From the NCBI GenBank assembly GCA_017552435.1, contig JAFZPZ010000020.1, positions 1 through 40,674 of the forward strand: DNA of 40,674 nt, written 5' to 3'. The stretch is from Bacteroidaceae bacterium. Lineage in GTDB: Bacteria; Bacteroidota; Bacteroidia; Bacteroidales; Bacteroidaceae. Positions within the stretch are counted from its first letter, which is position 1. Each line of letters begins with the position of its first letter. The notes under the pieces were generated by a model, which did not search any database, was not told the origin of the DNA, and worked only from the letters and a program-made list of their open reading frames with translations. Of the stretch, positions 9,768 to 17,283 are shown piece after piece. Made by a program: the position numbers and the translations under genes.

Positions 9768-10526
9768 GTGAAACTAATAATAGACATAGGAAACACTGTC
9801 GTCAAGATGGTTGCTTTCCAAGGTGATGAGCCTGTCGAAGAGATACGTTCGGAAGGTGTTGTCCTCTCCCAATTGGATGCTTTTACGGGCAAATATGATT
9901 TCCGTTGTGGTATTATCGGCACAGTGCGTAATCTTACTGCCAGTGAAGCTGAAGCCTTTTCTCGTTTGCCATTTCCTGTCTTGCGTTTCTCGCCTGATAC
10001 CCCGGTGCCTATTACAAATCGTTACCGAACGCCAGAGACTTTGGGTGGTGACCGACTTGCGGCTGTCATCGGTGCCAGTTCGCTCAAGCCAGGCAAGGAT
10101 CTCCTTATCATCGATGCCGGTACTTGCATTACCTATGAAGTGATTGATGCACGTGGTAATTATTGGGGCGGCAATATTGCTCCGGGGATGCAGATGCGTC
10201 TGAGGGCTTTGCATGAGTTCACGGCCCGTCTGCCGTTGGTTGAGGCTGAGGGCGAAGTACCCGGAATGGGCTATAATACCGAAACGGCTATCCGCAGTGG
10301 TGTACTGCGTGGTATGAAGTACGAAATAGAAGGCTACATCAAGTCTATGAGGTCCAAGTTTCCGCATCTCCAGGTGTTTCTGACCGGTGGCGACCACATC
10401 AATTTTGATACAAATATCAAGAATAGTATTTTTACAGATAGGTATATTGTCCCGAGGGGACTCAACAAGATACTTGATTACAACAGCCCCCTCCTTACTC
10501 CCTCTTTGGGTGAGTGCCATGTTTAA
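9768..10526 (+). CDS. coaX: Type III pantothenate kinase
   Basis: CoaX phosphorylates pantothenate with ATP, the first step of coenzyme A synthesis. The N-terminal phosphate-binding motif DIGNT follows the start directly, and the second ATP-binding motif DAGTCITYEV lies in the middle, with GGD near the end. I place the start at GTG 9768 (KLIIDIGNT) rather than the in-frame TTG 27 nt upstream, because that region is promoter and would add residues before the first beta strand. The C-terminal tail SPLLTPSLGECHV comes from a dispersed repeat and is not typical of the family. The length of 252 residues is normal. Confidence 0.9.
   Translation: MKLIIDIGNTVVKMVAFQGDEPVEEIRSEGVVLSQLDAFTGKYDFRCGIIGTVRNLTASEAEAFSRLPFPVLRFSPDTPVPITNRYRTPETLGGDRLAAVIGASSLKPGKDLLIIDAGTCITYEVIDARGNYWGGNIAPGMQMRLRALHEFTARLPLVEAEGEVPGMGYNTETAIRSGVLRGMKYEIEGYIKSMRSKFPHLQVFLTGGDHINFDTNIKNSIFTDRYIVPRGLNKILDYNSPLLTPSLGECHV
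10486..10517. repeat. C-rich dispersed repeat in the coaX 3' end
   Basis: CCCCCTCCTTACTCCCTC is followed by TTTGGGTGAGTG, which resembles the CTCCC...GGGAG repeats elsewhere. It encodes the last dozen residues of CoaX. Confidence 0.45.
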
Positions 10527-10558
10527 GAGATAAGAATTAAAAATGAAGAATGAATTAA
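10524..10558. repeat. Heptad-period repeat tract at the coaX/barrel gene junction
   Basis: Five heptads TAAGAGA, TAAGAAT, TAAAAAT, GAAGAAT, GAATTAA. The tract supplies the coaX stop codon (10524-10526) and the start codon of the next gene (10543-10545). Confidence 0.75.
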
Positions 10559-11865
10559 AACATATTCTTGTACTTCCCTTCCTGCTTCTTGTCCCCTGCT
10601 TCCTGCCTTTTGCACGGGCACAAGTGAGTGGTACGCTCTCCTCTTATTCCCGCTTCGGCCTTGGATTGCTCAATGACCAGTCGCAAGGTTTTAATAAGTC
10701 CATGGGTGGCGTTGGCTTGGGCGTGCGTATGGGTAATCGTATCAATACAACCAATCCTGCCTCCTATTCAGCTATCGACTCTTTGAGCCTTATCCTGGAT
10801 GTTGGTATGAGCGGCTCCTTTGGACAGATGAAGCAGGGCTCCCAGAGAATGAAGGTTAAGAATGCTTCGTTCGACTATGTCCATGTCGGTATGCATATTG
10901 CCAAAAGACTTGGCCTCGCAGCTGGCTTTATGCCTTATACTAGCATTGGTTATAGTTTCTCTTCGACCGAAAAGTATATTGCTAATAATGCTAATACTAC
11001 GCAATCCATCACCACTAATAATTACTTTGAGGGTGATGGAGGACTGAATCAAGCATACATTGGTTTGGGGTGGAGGGCGTACCGCAATCTCTCTATCGGT
11101 ACCAACATCAGCTTCCTTTGGGGTGACTACGACCACTCTCTTATGCCGGCTTACATGGAAGGTGGCATAAGCAGTAGCTCTTACAACAGCCTCATCAAAT
11201 ACTATCATGCGTCGTTGAAGACCTACAAAATAGACTTAGGCGCCCAGTACCCTGTTCGTCTTACGCAGCAGGATTGGTTGACTCTTGGTGCTACAGTCGG
11301 CCTTGGGCACAAGATTGCTCAGGATGCAACGCTACTATTCTATACTACACATAGTGATACGACAACATATAAAGCTTCCTCACCTTTCGATCTGCCTTAT
11401 ACTTTTGCCTTCGGCGGAGCATGGCAGCATAAGAATACCCTCATGGTGGCGGCGGATGTACACTACGAACGTTGGGGCAACTGCAGAATGCCTGTTGAGA
11501 CAGAGAACAGCTATGTTCCTATGAAGGGGTGTTACCAAAACATGACTAAAATTGCTATGGGCGCTCAATGGACTCCCGACCCCTTTGGCAAGTATTGGAA
11601 ACGCGTCCAGTATCGCGCTGGCATCAACTACACGACCCCTTATCTAAAAGTTGACGGCCAGAATGGTCCTAATGAGCTCCGCTTGAGCATTGGTGCAGGA
11701 TTACCCATCATGAATAGAATCAACAACCGCTCTGTTGTCAACTTCGGCTTGCAATGGTTGAGGCGTTCGTCCAGTGCAGCCAATATGATTACCGAAAACT
11801 ACTTTCTTATCAACCTCGGTATTACATTCAATGAACGTTGGTTCATGAAGTATAAGATTGAGTAA
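10543..11865 (+). CDS. Outer-membrane beta-barrel protein of unknown function
   Basis: A 440-residue protein with a signal peptide (hydrophobic stretch ILVLPFLLLVPCFLPFA, cleavage after ARA). The mature part shows alternating aromatic strands typical of outer-membrane barrels, for example FGGAWQHKNTLMVAADVHYERWG and FLINLGITFNERWFMKYK at the end. The early segment SSYSRFGLGLLNDQSQGFNKSMGGVGLG and NPASYSA recall FadL/PorV-like barrels. It overlaps lptC by 1 nt (TAATG), so the two are translationally coupled, which suggests an envelope role. The start codon lies in a heptad repeat tract. I cannot name a specific function. Confidence 0.8.
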   Translation: MKNELKHILVLPFLLLVPCFLPFARAQVSGTLSSYSRFGLGLLNDQSQGFNKSMGGVGLGVRMGNRINTTNPASYSAIDSLSLILDVGMSGSFGQMKQGSQRMKVKNASFDYVHVGMHIAKRLGLAAGFMPYTSIGYSFSSTEKYIANNANTTQSITTNNYFEGDGGLNQAYIGLGWRAYRNLSIGTNISFLWGDYDHSLMPAYMEGGISSSSYNSLIKYYHASLKTYKIDLGAQYPVRLTQQDWLTLGATVGLGHKIAQDATLLFYTTHSDTTTYKASSPFDLPYTFAFGGAWQHKNTLMVAADVHYERWGNCRMPVETENSYVPMKGCYQNMTKIAMGAQWTPDPFGKYWKRVQYRAGINYTTPYLKVDGQNGPNELRLSIGAGLPIMNRINNRSVVNFGLQWLRRSSSAANMITENYFLINLGITFNERWFMKYKIE

Positions 11866-12494
11866 TGAAGCGTCTCTCTCCAATCTTCATATTGCTCCTG
11901 CTCCTCTCCTTTGGCTGTTCCAGCGAGGTGGAGCATTTGGCAGATCCCATTACAGGGAAAGATACTCTCCTGTTCATGCATTCAACAGGCATCAATACAT
12001 TTATCAGTGACAGCGGTGTGATGCGTTATCACATGGTTGTCGAGGAATGGGATATTTACAATGGCGCAGCAGGTGAACCGACCACTTGGAAGTTTATGAA
12101 AGGTATGCTCATGGAGCGCTTCGATGAAAAGTTCCACATCGACCTCTTTGTCCAGTCGGACACAGCATATCTGCATAAGCAAAAGCTATGGGAACTGCGG
12201 GGCAGAGTTTTTGTGCGTAATGTTAACGGCGATGTCTTCCGTACCGAGGAACTTTTCTGGGATCTGGACGCCCATGAAATGTGGAACCACCAGTATATGC
12301 ATATCATAACCCCAGAACGAGAGCTTGAAGGTACAGAATTCCGCAGTAATGAACAGATGACACGCTATGCCGTGCTCAATTCTATAGGCACTTTCCCCGT
12401 CTCGGAAGACAGCTCGTCTCCAAATCCTTCTCCCAAAGGAGAGGTTGCGGACAGCCTCTCCCTGCCTTCTCCTCCTAAAGGAAGGACGAGATAA
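11865..12494 (+). CDS. lptC: LPS-export lipoprotein LptC
   Basis: LptC is the inner-membrane partner that passes lipopolysaccharide from LptBFG to LptA. The protein has 209 residues. A lipobox LSFGC places the lipidated Cys at residue 18, which is usual for Bacteroidetes LptC rather than a transmembrane anchor. The jelly-roll region is seen in MRYHMVVEEWDIYN, KLWELRGRVFVRNVNGDVFRTEEL and LEGTEF. The last 35 residues (SSSPNPSPKGE and LPSPPKGRTR) are low complexity, encoded by dispersed repeats, and look like an added tail. It overlaps the preceding barrel gene by 1 nt. Confidence 0.85.
   Translation: MKRLSPIFILLLLLSFGCSSEVEHLADPITGKDTLLFMHSTGINTFISDSGVMRYHMVVEEWDIYNGAAGEPTTWKFMKGMLMERFDEKFHIDLFVQSDTAYLHKQKLWELRGRVFVRNVNGDVFRTEELFWDLDAHEMWNHQYMHIITPERELEGTEFRSNEQMTRYAVLNSIGTFPVSEDSSSPNPSPKGEVADSLSLPSPPKGRTR
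12417..12490. repeat. Two C-rich/G-rich dispersed repeats forming the lptC tail
   Basis: The first copy has CTTCTCCCAAAGGAGAGG and the second CTTCTCCTCCTAAAGGAAGG, each an imperfect palindrome around AAAGG. They encode SPNPSPKGE and LPSPPKGR. Confidence 0.6.
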
Positions 12495-12502
12495 TTATTA
12501 CA

Positions 12503-12523
12503 ATATGAACTATGAACTAATCA
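12503..12523. repeat. Short heptad-period tract at the CNNM gene start
   Basis: ATATGAA, CTATGAA, CTAATCA. The start codon of the CNNM/CorC gene (12505) lies in the first unit. Confidence 0.5.
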
Positions 12524-13803
12524 TAGCCACAATAGCTATCCTCCTGATTTCTGGTTTTTTCTCGGGAATGGAGATTGCATTCGTTTCAAGCAGTAAGTTG
12601 CGCTTCGAGATGGACAGGGAGGAGCAGGGCTTTGCAGCTCGTCTCATCGATACCTTCTATCGTCATCCCAACAGCTTCATTTCCACTCTTCTTGTCGGGA
12701 ACAATATTGCGCTGGTAATCTATGGTATCTTAATGGCCAAGATTGTGAGTGGTCTCATCCTCATTCCGCTGGGCATACATCGTCCCTATGACGATTGTCC
12801 AAATGAGGCATTGTGCCTTTTCCTGCAGACCATCCTCGCTACACTCATTGTGCTTGTTACCGGCGAGTTCCTGCCTAAGACGCTTTTCCGCATCAATCCG
12901 AACCGTATGATGCGTATCTTTGCATTGCCCGCTTATATATTTTATATTGTATTATGGCCTGTCAGTAAGTTTACCAGTTCACTTGGAAAACTTTTGTTGT
13001 GGATGTTGGGCGAAAAGGTGGCAAAGGCAAAGCCTGAGAAGACTTTTACCCGTGAAGATTTGGATTATCTCATCCAAAGCAATATCGATAAGGCTGCCGA
13101 TGAAGAAGATATCGACGACGAAGTGAAAATCTTTCAGAATGCCCTTGACTTCAGCTCGGTTAAGGTACGAGACTGCATCGTGCCACGAACCGAGATAATA
13201 GCTGTCTCGACAGAAACTTCGTTGCATGATTTACGCATGCAGTTTGTGGAGAGCGGTCACAGCAAGATAATCGTCTTTCAGGAAGATATCGACAATATTG
13301 TGGGCTATATCCACACAGTCGAGATGTTCCGCCTAGGCGAGGACGAGAACTGGATAGAACATATTAGGGAGGTTCCGATTGTGCCCGAAACAATGAATGC
13401 GCAGAAGTTGCTCGGCATCTTCATCAATCAGAAACGTTCTTTGGCGGTTATCGTGGATGAGTTTGGTGGCACAAGTGGCATAGTAACGATGGAGGACCTC
13501 GTGGAAGAGATATTCGGAGAGATAGAAGACGAGCACGATAGCAAGAACTATACAGCACGGCAAACCGCTCCTGGAGAGTACTTGCTCTCAGGTAGACTGG
13601 AAATAGCCCAAGCCAATGAACTGCTTGATCTCGATTTGCCAGAAAGTGATGAATATCTGACCGTAGGCGGACTCATTCTGCATGAGTTCCAGAACTTCCC
13701 GAAGCTCAATGAGCCCGTCCGTTTCGGCCATTGGGAATTCAAGGTCACAAAGAAGACAACCACAAAGATTGAGCTCGTACAACTGCGTGTTCATGACGAA
13801 TAA
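12505..13803 (+). CDS. CNNM/CorC-family membrane protein (hemolysin family)
   Basis: A 432-residue inner-membrane protein with a DUF21/CNNM domain at about residues 1-190. It has four hydrophobic helices and the family motif FSGMEIAFVSSS; GEFLPKTLF is also typical. A CBS pair follows at about 205-330 (ITDC-like CIVPRTEIIAV, DNIVGYIHTVEM, SLAVIVDEFGGTSGIVTMEDL) and a CorC_HlyC domain at the C-terminus. Relatives transport or sense Mg2+/Co2+; 'hemolysin' is a historical label. I chose ATG 12505 (MNYEL) because an upstream in-frame start would overlap lptC and add a non-conserved leader. It lies 10 nt after lptC. Confidence 0.88.
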   Translation: MNYELIIATIAILLISGFFSGMEIAFVSSSKLRFEMDREEQGFAARLIDTFYRHPNSFISTLLVGNNIALVIYGILMAKIVSGLILIPLGIHRPYDDCPNEALCLFLQTILATLIVLVTGEFLPKTLFRINPNRMMRIFALPAYIFYIVLWPVSKFTSSLGKLLLWMLGEKVAKAKPEKTFTREDLDYLIQSNIDKAADEEDIDDEVKIFQNALDFSSVKVRDCIVPRTEIIAVSTETSLHDLRMQFVESGHSKIIVFQEDIDNIVGYIHTVEMFRLGEDENWIEHIREVPIVPETMNAQKLLGIFINQKRSLAVIVDEFGGTSGIVTMEDLVEEIFGEIEDEHDSKNYTARQTAPGEYLLSGRLEIAQANELLDLDLPESDEYLTVGGLILHEFQNFPKLNEPVRFGHWEFKVTKKTTTKIELVQLRVHDE

Positions 13804-13833
13804 AGCAGAATATGCAGGCAAAAAGACTCTTTA

Positions 13834-13869
13834 TGCATGAAAAATGCAGTGGTTAATGCATATTATGCG
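13834..13869. promoter_or_regulatory. Candidate tandem ARG boxes upstream of argR
   Basis: There are two imperfect palindromes, TGCAT-N5-ATGCA at 13834-13848 and TGCAT-N3-ATGCG at 13857-13869. Their centres are 22 bp apart, close to the roughly 21-bp spacing of paired ARG boxes bound by an ArgR hexamer. A third half site (TGCAT at 13888-13892) lies closer to the promoter. Autoregulation of the operon is inferred. Confidence 0.55.
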
Positions 13870-13901
13870 TGAAATATTGTGTTGGTTTGCATAAATTGTT
13901 G

Positions 13902-13909
13902 TACCTTTG
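13902..13909 (+). promoter_or_regulatory. -7 promoter element of the arginine/proline run
   Basis: TACCTTTG fits TAnnTTTG, 28 nt before the argR start. A TTG at 13877-13879 gives a 22-nt spacer. The ARG-like palindromes lie just upstream, a suitable place for repression. Confidence 0.65.
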
Positions 13910-13937
13910 TCCCCGCTAAACCACATAACTCAGGATA

Positions 13938-14405
13938 ATGGAAAAACTGGACAAGAAGAAGAGACTGCAGACTATTCGTAGAATTGTTAGTTTAAATAGT
14001 CTGGAGAGTCAGGAAGAGGTGCTTTCTGCACTCAGAAAAGAAGGATTTGTCTGTACGCAGACCACACTGAGTCGTGACCTGAAGCAATTGCGCATCAGCA
14101 AAGTACGTGTCCGTAGTGGGCATAATGTTTATGCATTGCCTCGCGAAGGACAATTCGTGCCGGTGCCTACGCTCGAGGAGATTAACCAGACTAAATGGCG
14201 CCTCAACTTTTCCGGCAACCTGATGGTTGTACACACGCCTCCTGGACATGCCAGCATGGTGGCATACGATTTGGATAACATCAAGCATCCCTTTTTCCTC
14301 GGCACAGTGGCAGGTGATGATACCGTTATAGTAGTGCTGGCAGAAGACGTGGACAGAGAAACAGCAGGCAATATTGTCCGTGACATGTTCCCCAAATTAA
14401 CATAA
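13938..14405 (+). CDS. argR: Arginine repressor ArgR
   Basis: A 155-residue hexameric arginine-dependent regulator. The N-terminal winged helix contains QTTLSRDLKQLRISKV at about residues 41-56, with the conserved SRDL recognition element. The C-terminal arginine-binding and oligomerisation domain contains GTVAGDDTVIV at about 122-132, including the Asp pair that contacts arginine. As first gene of the run it probably controls its own operon through the palindromes upstream. Confidence 0.95.
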   Translation: MEKLDKKKRLQTIRRIVSLNSLESQEEVLSALRKEGFVCTQTTLSRDLKQLRISKVRVRSGHNVYALPREGQFVPVPTLEEINQTKWRLNFSGNLMVVHTPPGHASMVAYDLDNIKHPFFLGTVAGDDTVIVVLAEDVDRETAGNIVRDMFPKLT

Positions 14406-14448
14406 AAGCATCTTACATAAATAATATATATAAGGAGAATTCAGAGAA

Positions 14449-15069
14449 ATGACAGGTATTAAACTTGAAGACATACAGGTATTGGTGGCAGATGCATGCC
14501 ACGAGGTGTACGTAGATACAATTATTGAAACCATCCGCGAGGCGGCCAGGAAGCGTGGTACGGGTATCGCGGAACGTACACACGAGTATGTGGCTACCAA
14601 GATGCGCGAGGGTAAGGCTGTTTTGGCTTTGCATGGCGACAAGTTTGCAGGGTTCAGCTACATAGAGACGTGGGGCAACAAGCATTATGTTACCACCAGC
14701 GGTCTGATTGTTCACCCCGATTATCAGGGCTTGGGCGTCGCAAAACGCATCAAGGACTACACCTTTACGTTGGCTCGTCTTCGCTGGCCGCATGCCAAGA
14801 TATTCAGCCTGACCAGCGGTGATGCCGTGATGAAAATGAATACGGCTCTTGGCTATGTGCCTGTGAGCTTCAATCAGCTTACCGACGATGATGCCTTTTG
14901 GCACGGCTGTCAGGGATGCATCAACCATGACATCCTGGAAGCCAAGAACCGCAAGTTCTGCGTCTGCACGGGTATGTTATGGGATCCCGAGAAGCATCAT
15001 GGCGAACCGACCTCACTGGAGGTTATTAAAGATGTGATGCGCACATTAGTTTTAAGAGGAATAGAATAA
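14449..15069 (+). CDS. GNAT acyltransferase, probable glutamate N-succinyltransferase (ArgA role)
   Basis: A 206-residue GCN5-type acyltransferase. The acyl-CoA-binding signature is HPDYQGLGVAKRIKDYTF at about residues 87-104. The position between argR and argG, together with a succinylornithine-type transcarbamylase downstream, points to the first arginine step: transfer of succinyl from succinyl-CoA to glutamate. I recall genetic work in Bacteroides thetaiotaomicron assigning this role to a GNAT in the same context. The Cys-rich C-terminal part (HGCQGCINH, KFCVCTG) is unusual for a GNAT and could bind a metal. Translation is helped by AAGGAG 13 nt upstream of the ATG. Confidence 0.75.
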   Translation: MTGIKLEDIQVLVADACHEVYVDTIIETIREAARKRGTGIAERTHEYVATKMREGKAVLALHGDKFAGFSYIETWGNKHYVTTSGLIVHPDYQGLGVAKRIKDYTFTLARLRWPHAKIFSLTSGDAVMKMNTALGYVPVSFNQLTDDDAFWHGCQGCINHDILEAKNRKFCVCTGMLWDPEKHHGEPTSLEVIKDVMRTLVLRGIE

Positions 15070-15075
15070 ACAGAT

Positions 15076-16278
15076 ATGGAAAAGAAAAAAGTTGTTGTCG
15101 CCTTTAGTGGCGGACTTGATACCAGCTACACGGTGATGTATCTGGCAAAGGAGAAAGGTTATGAAGTGTATGCTGCCTGCGCCAACACGGGCGGTTTTAG
15201 CGCTGAACAGTTGAAGGCTAACGAAGAGAATGCCTATAAGCTGGGCGCAAAGCAGTACGTCACCCTCGATGTGACGCAGGAATATTACGAGAAGTCGCTC
15301 AAATATATGGTATTCGGTAATGTGCTGCGCAACAATTGCTATCCCATCTCGGTGAGCAGCGAGCGCATTTTCCAGGCCCTTGCCATTGCCCGCTATGCCA
15401 AGGAGATTGGCGCTACGGCCATTGCTCACGGCTCTACCGGTGCAGGCAACGACCAGATTCGCTTCGACATGACCTTCCTTGTGATGTGCCCGGGTGTGGA
15501 GATTATCACCTTGACCCGCGACGGAAACCTCTCTCGTCAGGAGGAAGTGGATTACCTCAATGCCAACGGCTACTTTGCCGACTTCACCAAGCTGAAGTAC
15601 AGCTACAACGTGGGTCTTTGGGGCACCAGCATCTGTGGTGGAGAAATTCTCGACTCCAAGCAGGGGCTGCCTGAAAGTGCCTACCTAAAGCATCCTACAA
15701 AGGAAGGCCCCGAACTGCTCAAGATTGGTTTTGAGAAGGGAGAGATTTGCTCTGTCAATGGTGAGCACTTCGATGATAAGATAAAGGCCATTCAGAAGGT
15801 CGAGGAGATAGGCGCTGCTTACGGCATTGGACGCGACTGTCATGTGGGTGATACCATTATCGGCATCAAGGGTCGTGTAGGTTTTGAGGCAGCGGCTCCC
15901 ATGCTCATCATTGGTGCCCACCGCTATTTGGAGAAGTTCACCCTTTCCAAGTGGCAGCAGTACTGGAAGGAGCAGGTAGCCAACTGGTATGGCATGTTCC
16001 TGCACGAGAGCCAGTACTTGGAGCCTGTCATGCCCGACATAGAGGCCATGCTCTTGAGCAGTCAGAGGAATGTGACGGGCGAGGTGACACTTGAACTGCG
16101 TCCGCTCTGCTTCCAGACCGTCGGCGTCGATAGCCCCAACGACCTGGTAAAGAACAAGCTTGGTGAGTATGGCGAGACAGCCAAGGCTTGGACCAGCGAA
16201 GATGCCAAAGGCTTCATCAAAGTGACATCCACCGCACTCCGTGCATATTATCTGGCACACCCCGATGAAGAGCGTTAA
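15076..16278 (+). CDS. argG: Argininosuccinate synthase
   Basis: ArgG joins citrulline and aspartate with ATP, giving argininosuccinate. The PP-loop FSGGLDTS is at residues 10-17, and STGAGNDQIRFDM, which binds the substrates, lies in the middle. The protein has 400 residues, the usual length. The gene begins 6 nt after the GNAT stop, and its 3' end overlaps argC by 14 nt. Confidence 0.95.
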   Translation: MEKKKVVVAFSGGLDTSYTVMYLAKEKGYEVYAACANTGGFSAEQLKANEENAYKLGAKQYVTLDVTQEYYEKSLKYMVFGNVLRNNCYPISVSSERIFQALAIARYAKEIGATAIAHGSTGAGNDQIRFDMTFLVMCPGVEIITLTRDGNLSRQEEVDYLNANGYFADFTKLKYSYNVGLWGTSICGGEILDSKQGLPESAYLKHPTKEGPELLKIGFEKGEICSVNGEHFDDKIKAIQKVEEIGAAYGIGRDCHVGDTIIGIKGRVGFEAAAPMLIIGAHRYLEKFTLSKWQQYWKEQVANWYGMFLHESQYLEPVMPDIEAMLLSSQRNVTGEVTLELRPLCFQTVGVDSPNDLVKNKLGEYGETAKAWTSEDAKGFIKVTSTALRAYYLAHPDEER

Positions 16279-17236
16279 AGTTGGAATACTTGGTGCCGCA
16301 GGCTACACAGGCGGTGAACTCATCCGTGTGCTGCTTGGACATCCACAGGTGGAGATTGTTTTCGCCAATAGCGAGAGCAATGCAGGGAATCCTGTCAGCG
16401 AAGTACATGAAGGGCTTATCGGTGAAACAGATTTAAAGTTTACTGATGAAATGCCTTTCGACAAGGTGGATGTTCTCTTCTTCTGCTTCGGTCATGGTAA
16501 GAGTGAACAGTTCCTCAGGGAGCACGAGATACCTGCACGTGTGAAGATTATCGACCTTGCCCAGGACTTCCGCATCGCAGGCGACCATGATTATATCTAT
16601 GGATTGCCAGAGACACATCGTTCAGCCATAAAAGACTGTCAGCACCTCGCTAATCCCGGTTGCTTTGCCACTTGCATACAGCTTGCCATGCTACCGGCTT
16701 TGAAGGCTGGGATTATCAGCGGCGACATCCATGTGAACGGTATTACGGGCAGTACGGGGGCAGGTCAGAAGCCTGGCGCAACCACCCATTTCTCGTGGCG
16801 CAACGACAACATCTCCGTCTATAAGACCTTCACCCATCAGCATCTCTTGGAGATAAACCAGACGGTACAGGAACTTTGTCCTGGCTATGAAGGTCGGGTG
16901 CTCTTCATCCCACAGCGGGGCTGCTTCACGCGCGGTATCTTCGTCACAGCATACGTCAAATGCGATCTGCCTCTGGAGGAAGTTCAGCGCATCTATGCCG
17001 ACTACTACAAGGATGCAGCCTTCACGCATTTTGTGCTGAAAAGTCCAGACATGAAGCAGGTGGTGAACACCAACAAAGCCCTCGTGTATGTAGAGAAATA
17101 CGAAGACCAGCTCCTGATGGTTTCATGTATCGACAATCTCCTGAAAGGAGCCGTCGGCCAGGCAGTTCAGAACCTAAATCTCATGTTTGGCCTTGACGAG
17201 AAGACTGGCCTCCAGCTGAAGGCAAGTGCTTTCTAA
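16265..17236 (+). CDS. argC: N-acyl-gamma-glutamyl-phosphate reductase
   Basis: ArgC reduces the N-acylated (here probably N-succinylated) glutamyl phosphate to the semialdehyde with NADPH. The Rossmann motif GAAGYTGGEL is at residues 10-19, and the catalytic Cys is in NPGCFAT (Cys133). The start is ATG 16265 (MKSVKVGIL), inside the end of argG. An upstream in-frame start would add eight residues before the first beta strand and is less likely. The length of 323 residues is normal. Confidence 0.93.
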   Translation: MKSVKVGILGAAGYTGGELIRVLLGHPQVEIVFANSESNAGNPVSEVHEGLIGETDLKFTDEMPFDKVDVLFFCFGHGKSEQFLREHEIPARVKIIDLAQDFRIAGDHDYIYGLPETHRSAIKDCQHLANPGCFATCIQLAMLPALKAGIISGDIHVNGITGSTGAGQKPGATTHFSWRNDNISVYKTFTHQHLLEINQTVQELCPGYEGRVLFIPQRGCFTRGIFVTAYVKCDLPLEEVQRIYADYYKDAAFTHFVLKSPDMKQVVNTNKALVYVEKYEDQLLMVSCIDNLLKGAVGQAVQNLNLMFGLDEKTGLQLKASAF

Positions 17237-17242
17237 ACAAAA

Positions 17243-17275
17243 ATAACGATATACCGTTATAACATAATAACGATA
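17243..17275. promoter_or_regulatory. Palindrome and direct repeat in front of argD
   Basis: ATAACGATATACCGTTAT (17243-17260) is an 18-bp palindrome with one mismatched pair. The 9-mer ATAACGATA at its start recurs at 17267-17275, 24 nt on. It lies in the 47-nt gap before argD and could be an operator. It does not resemble the ARG boxes upstream. Confidence 0.45.
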
Positions 17276-17283
17276 AAAAATAA

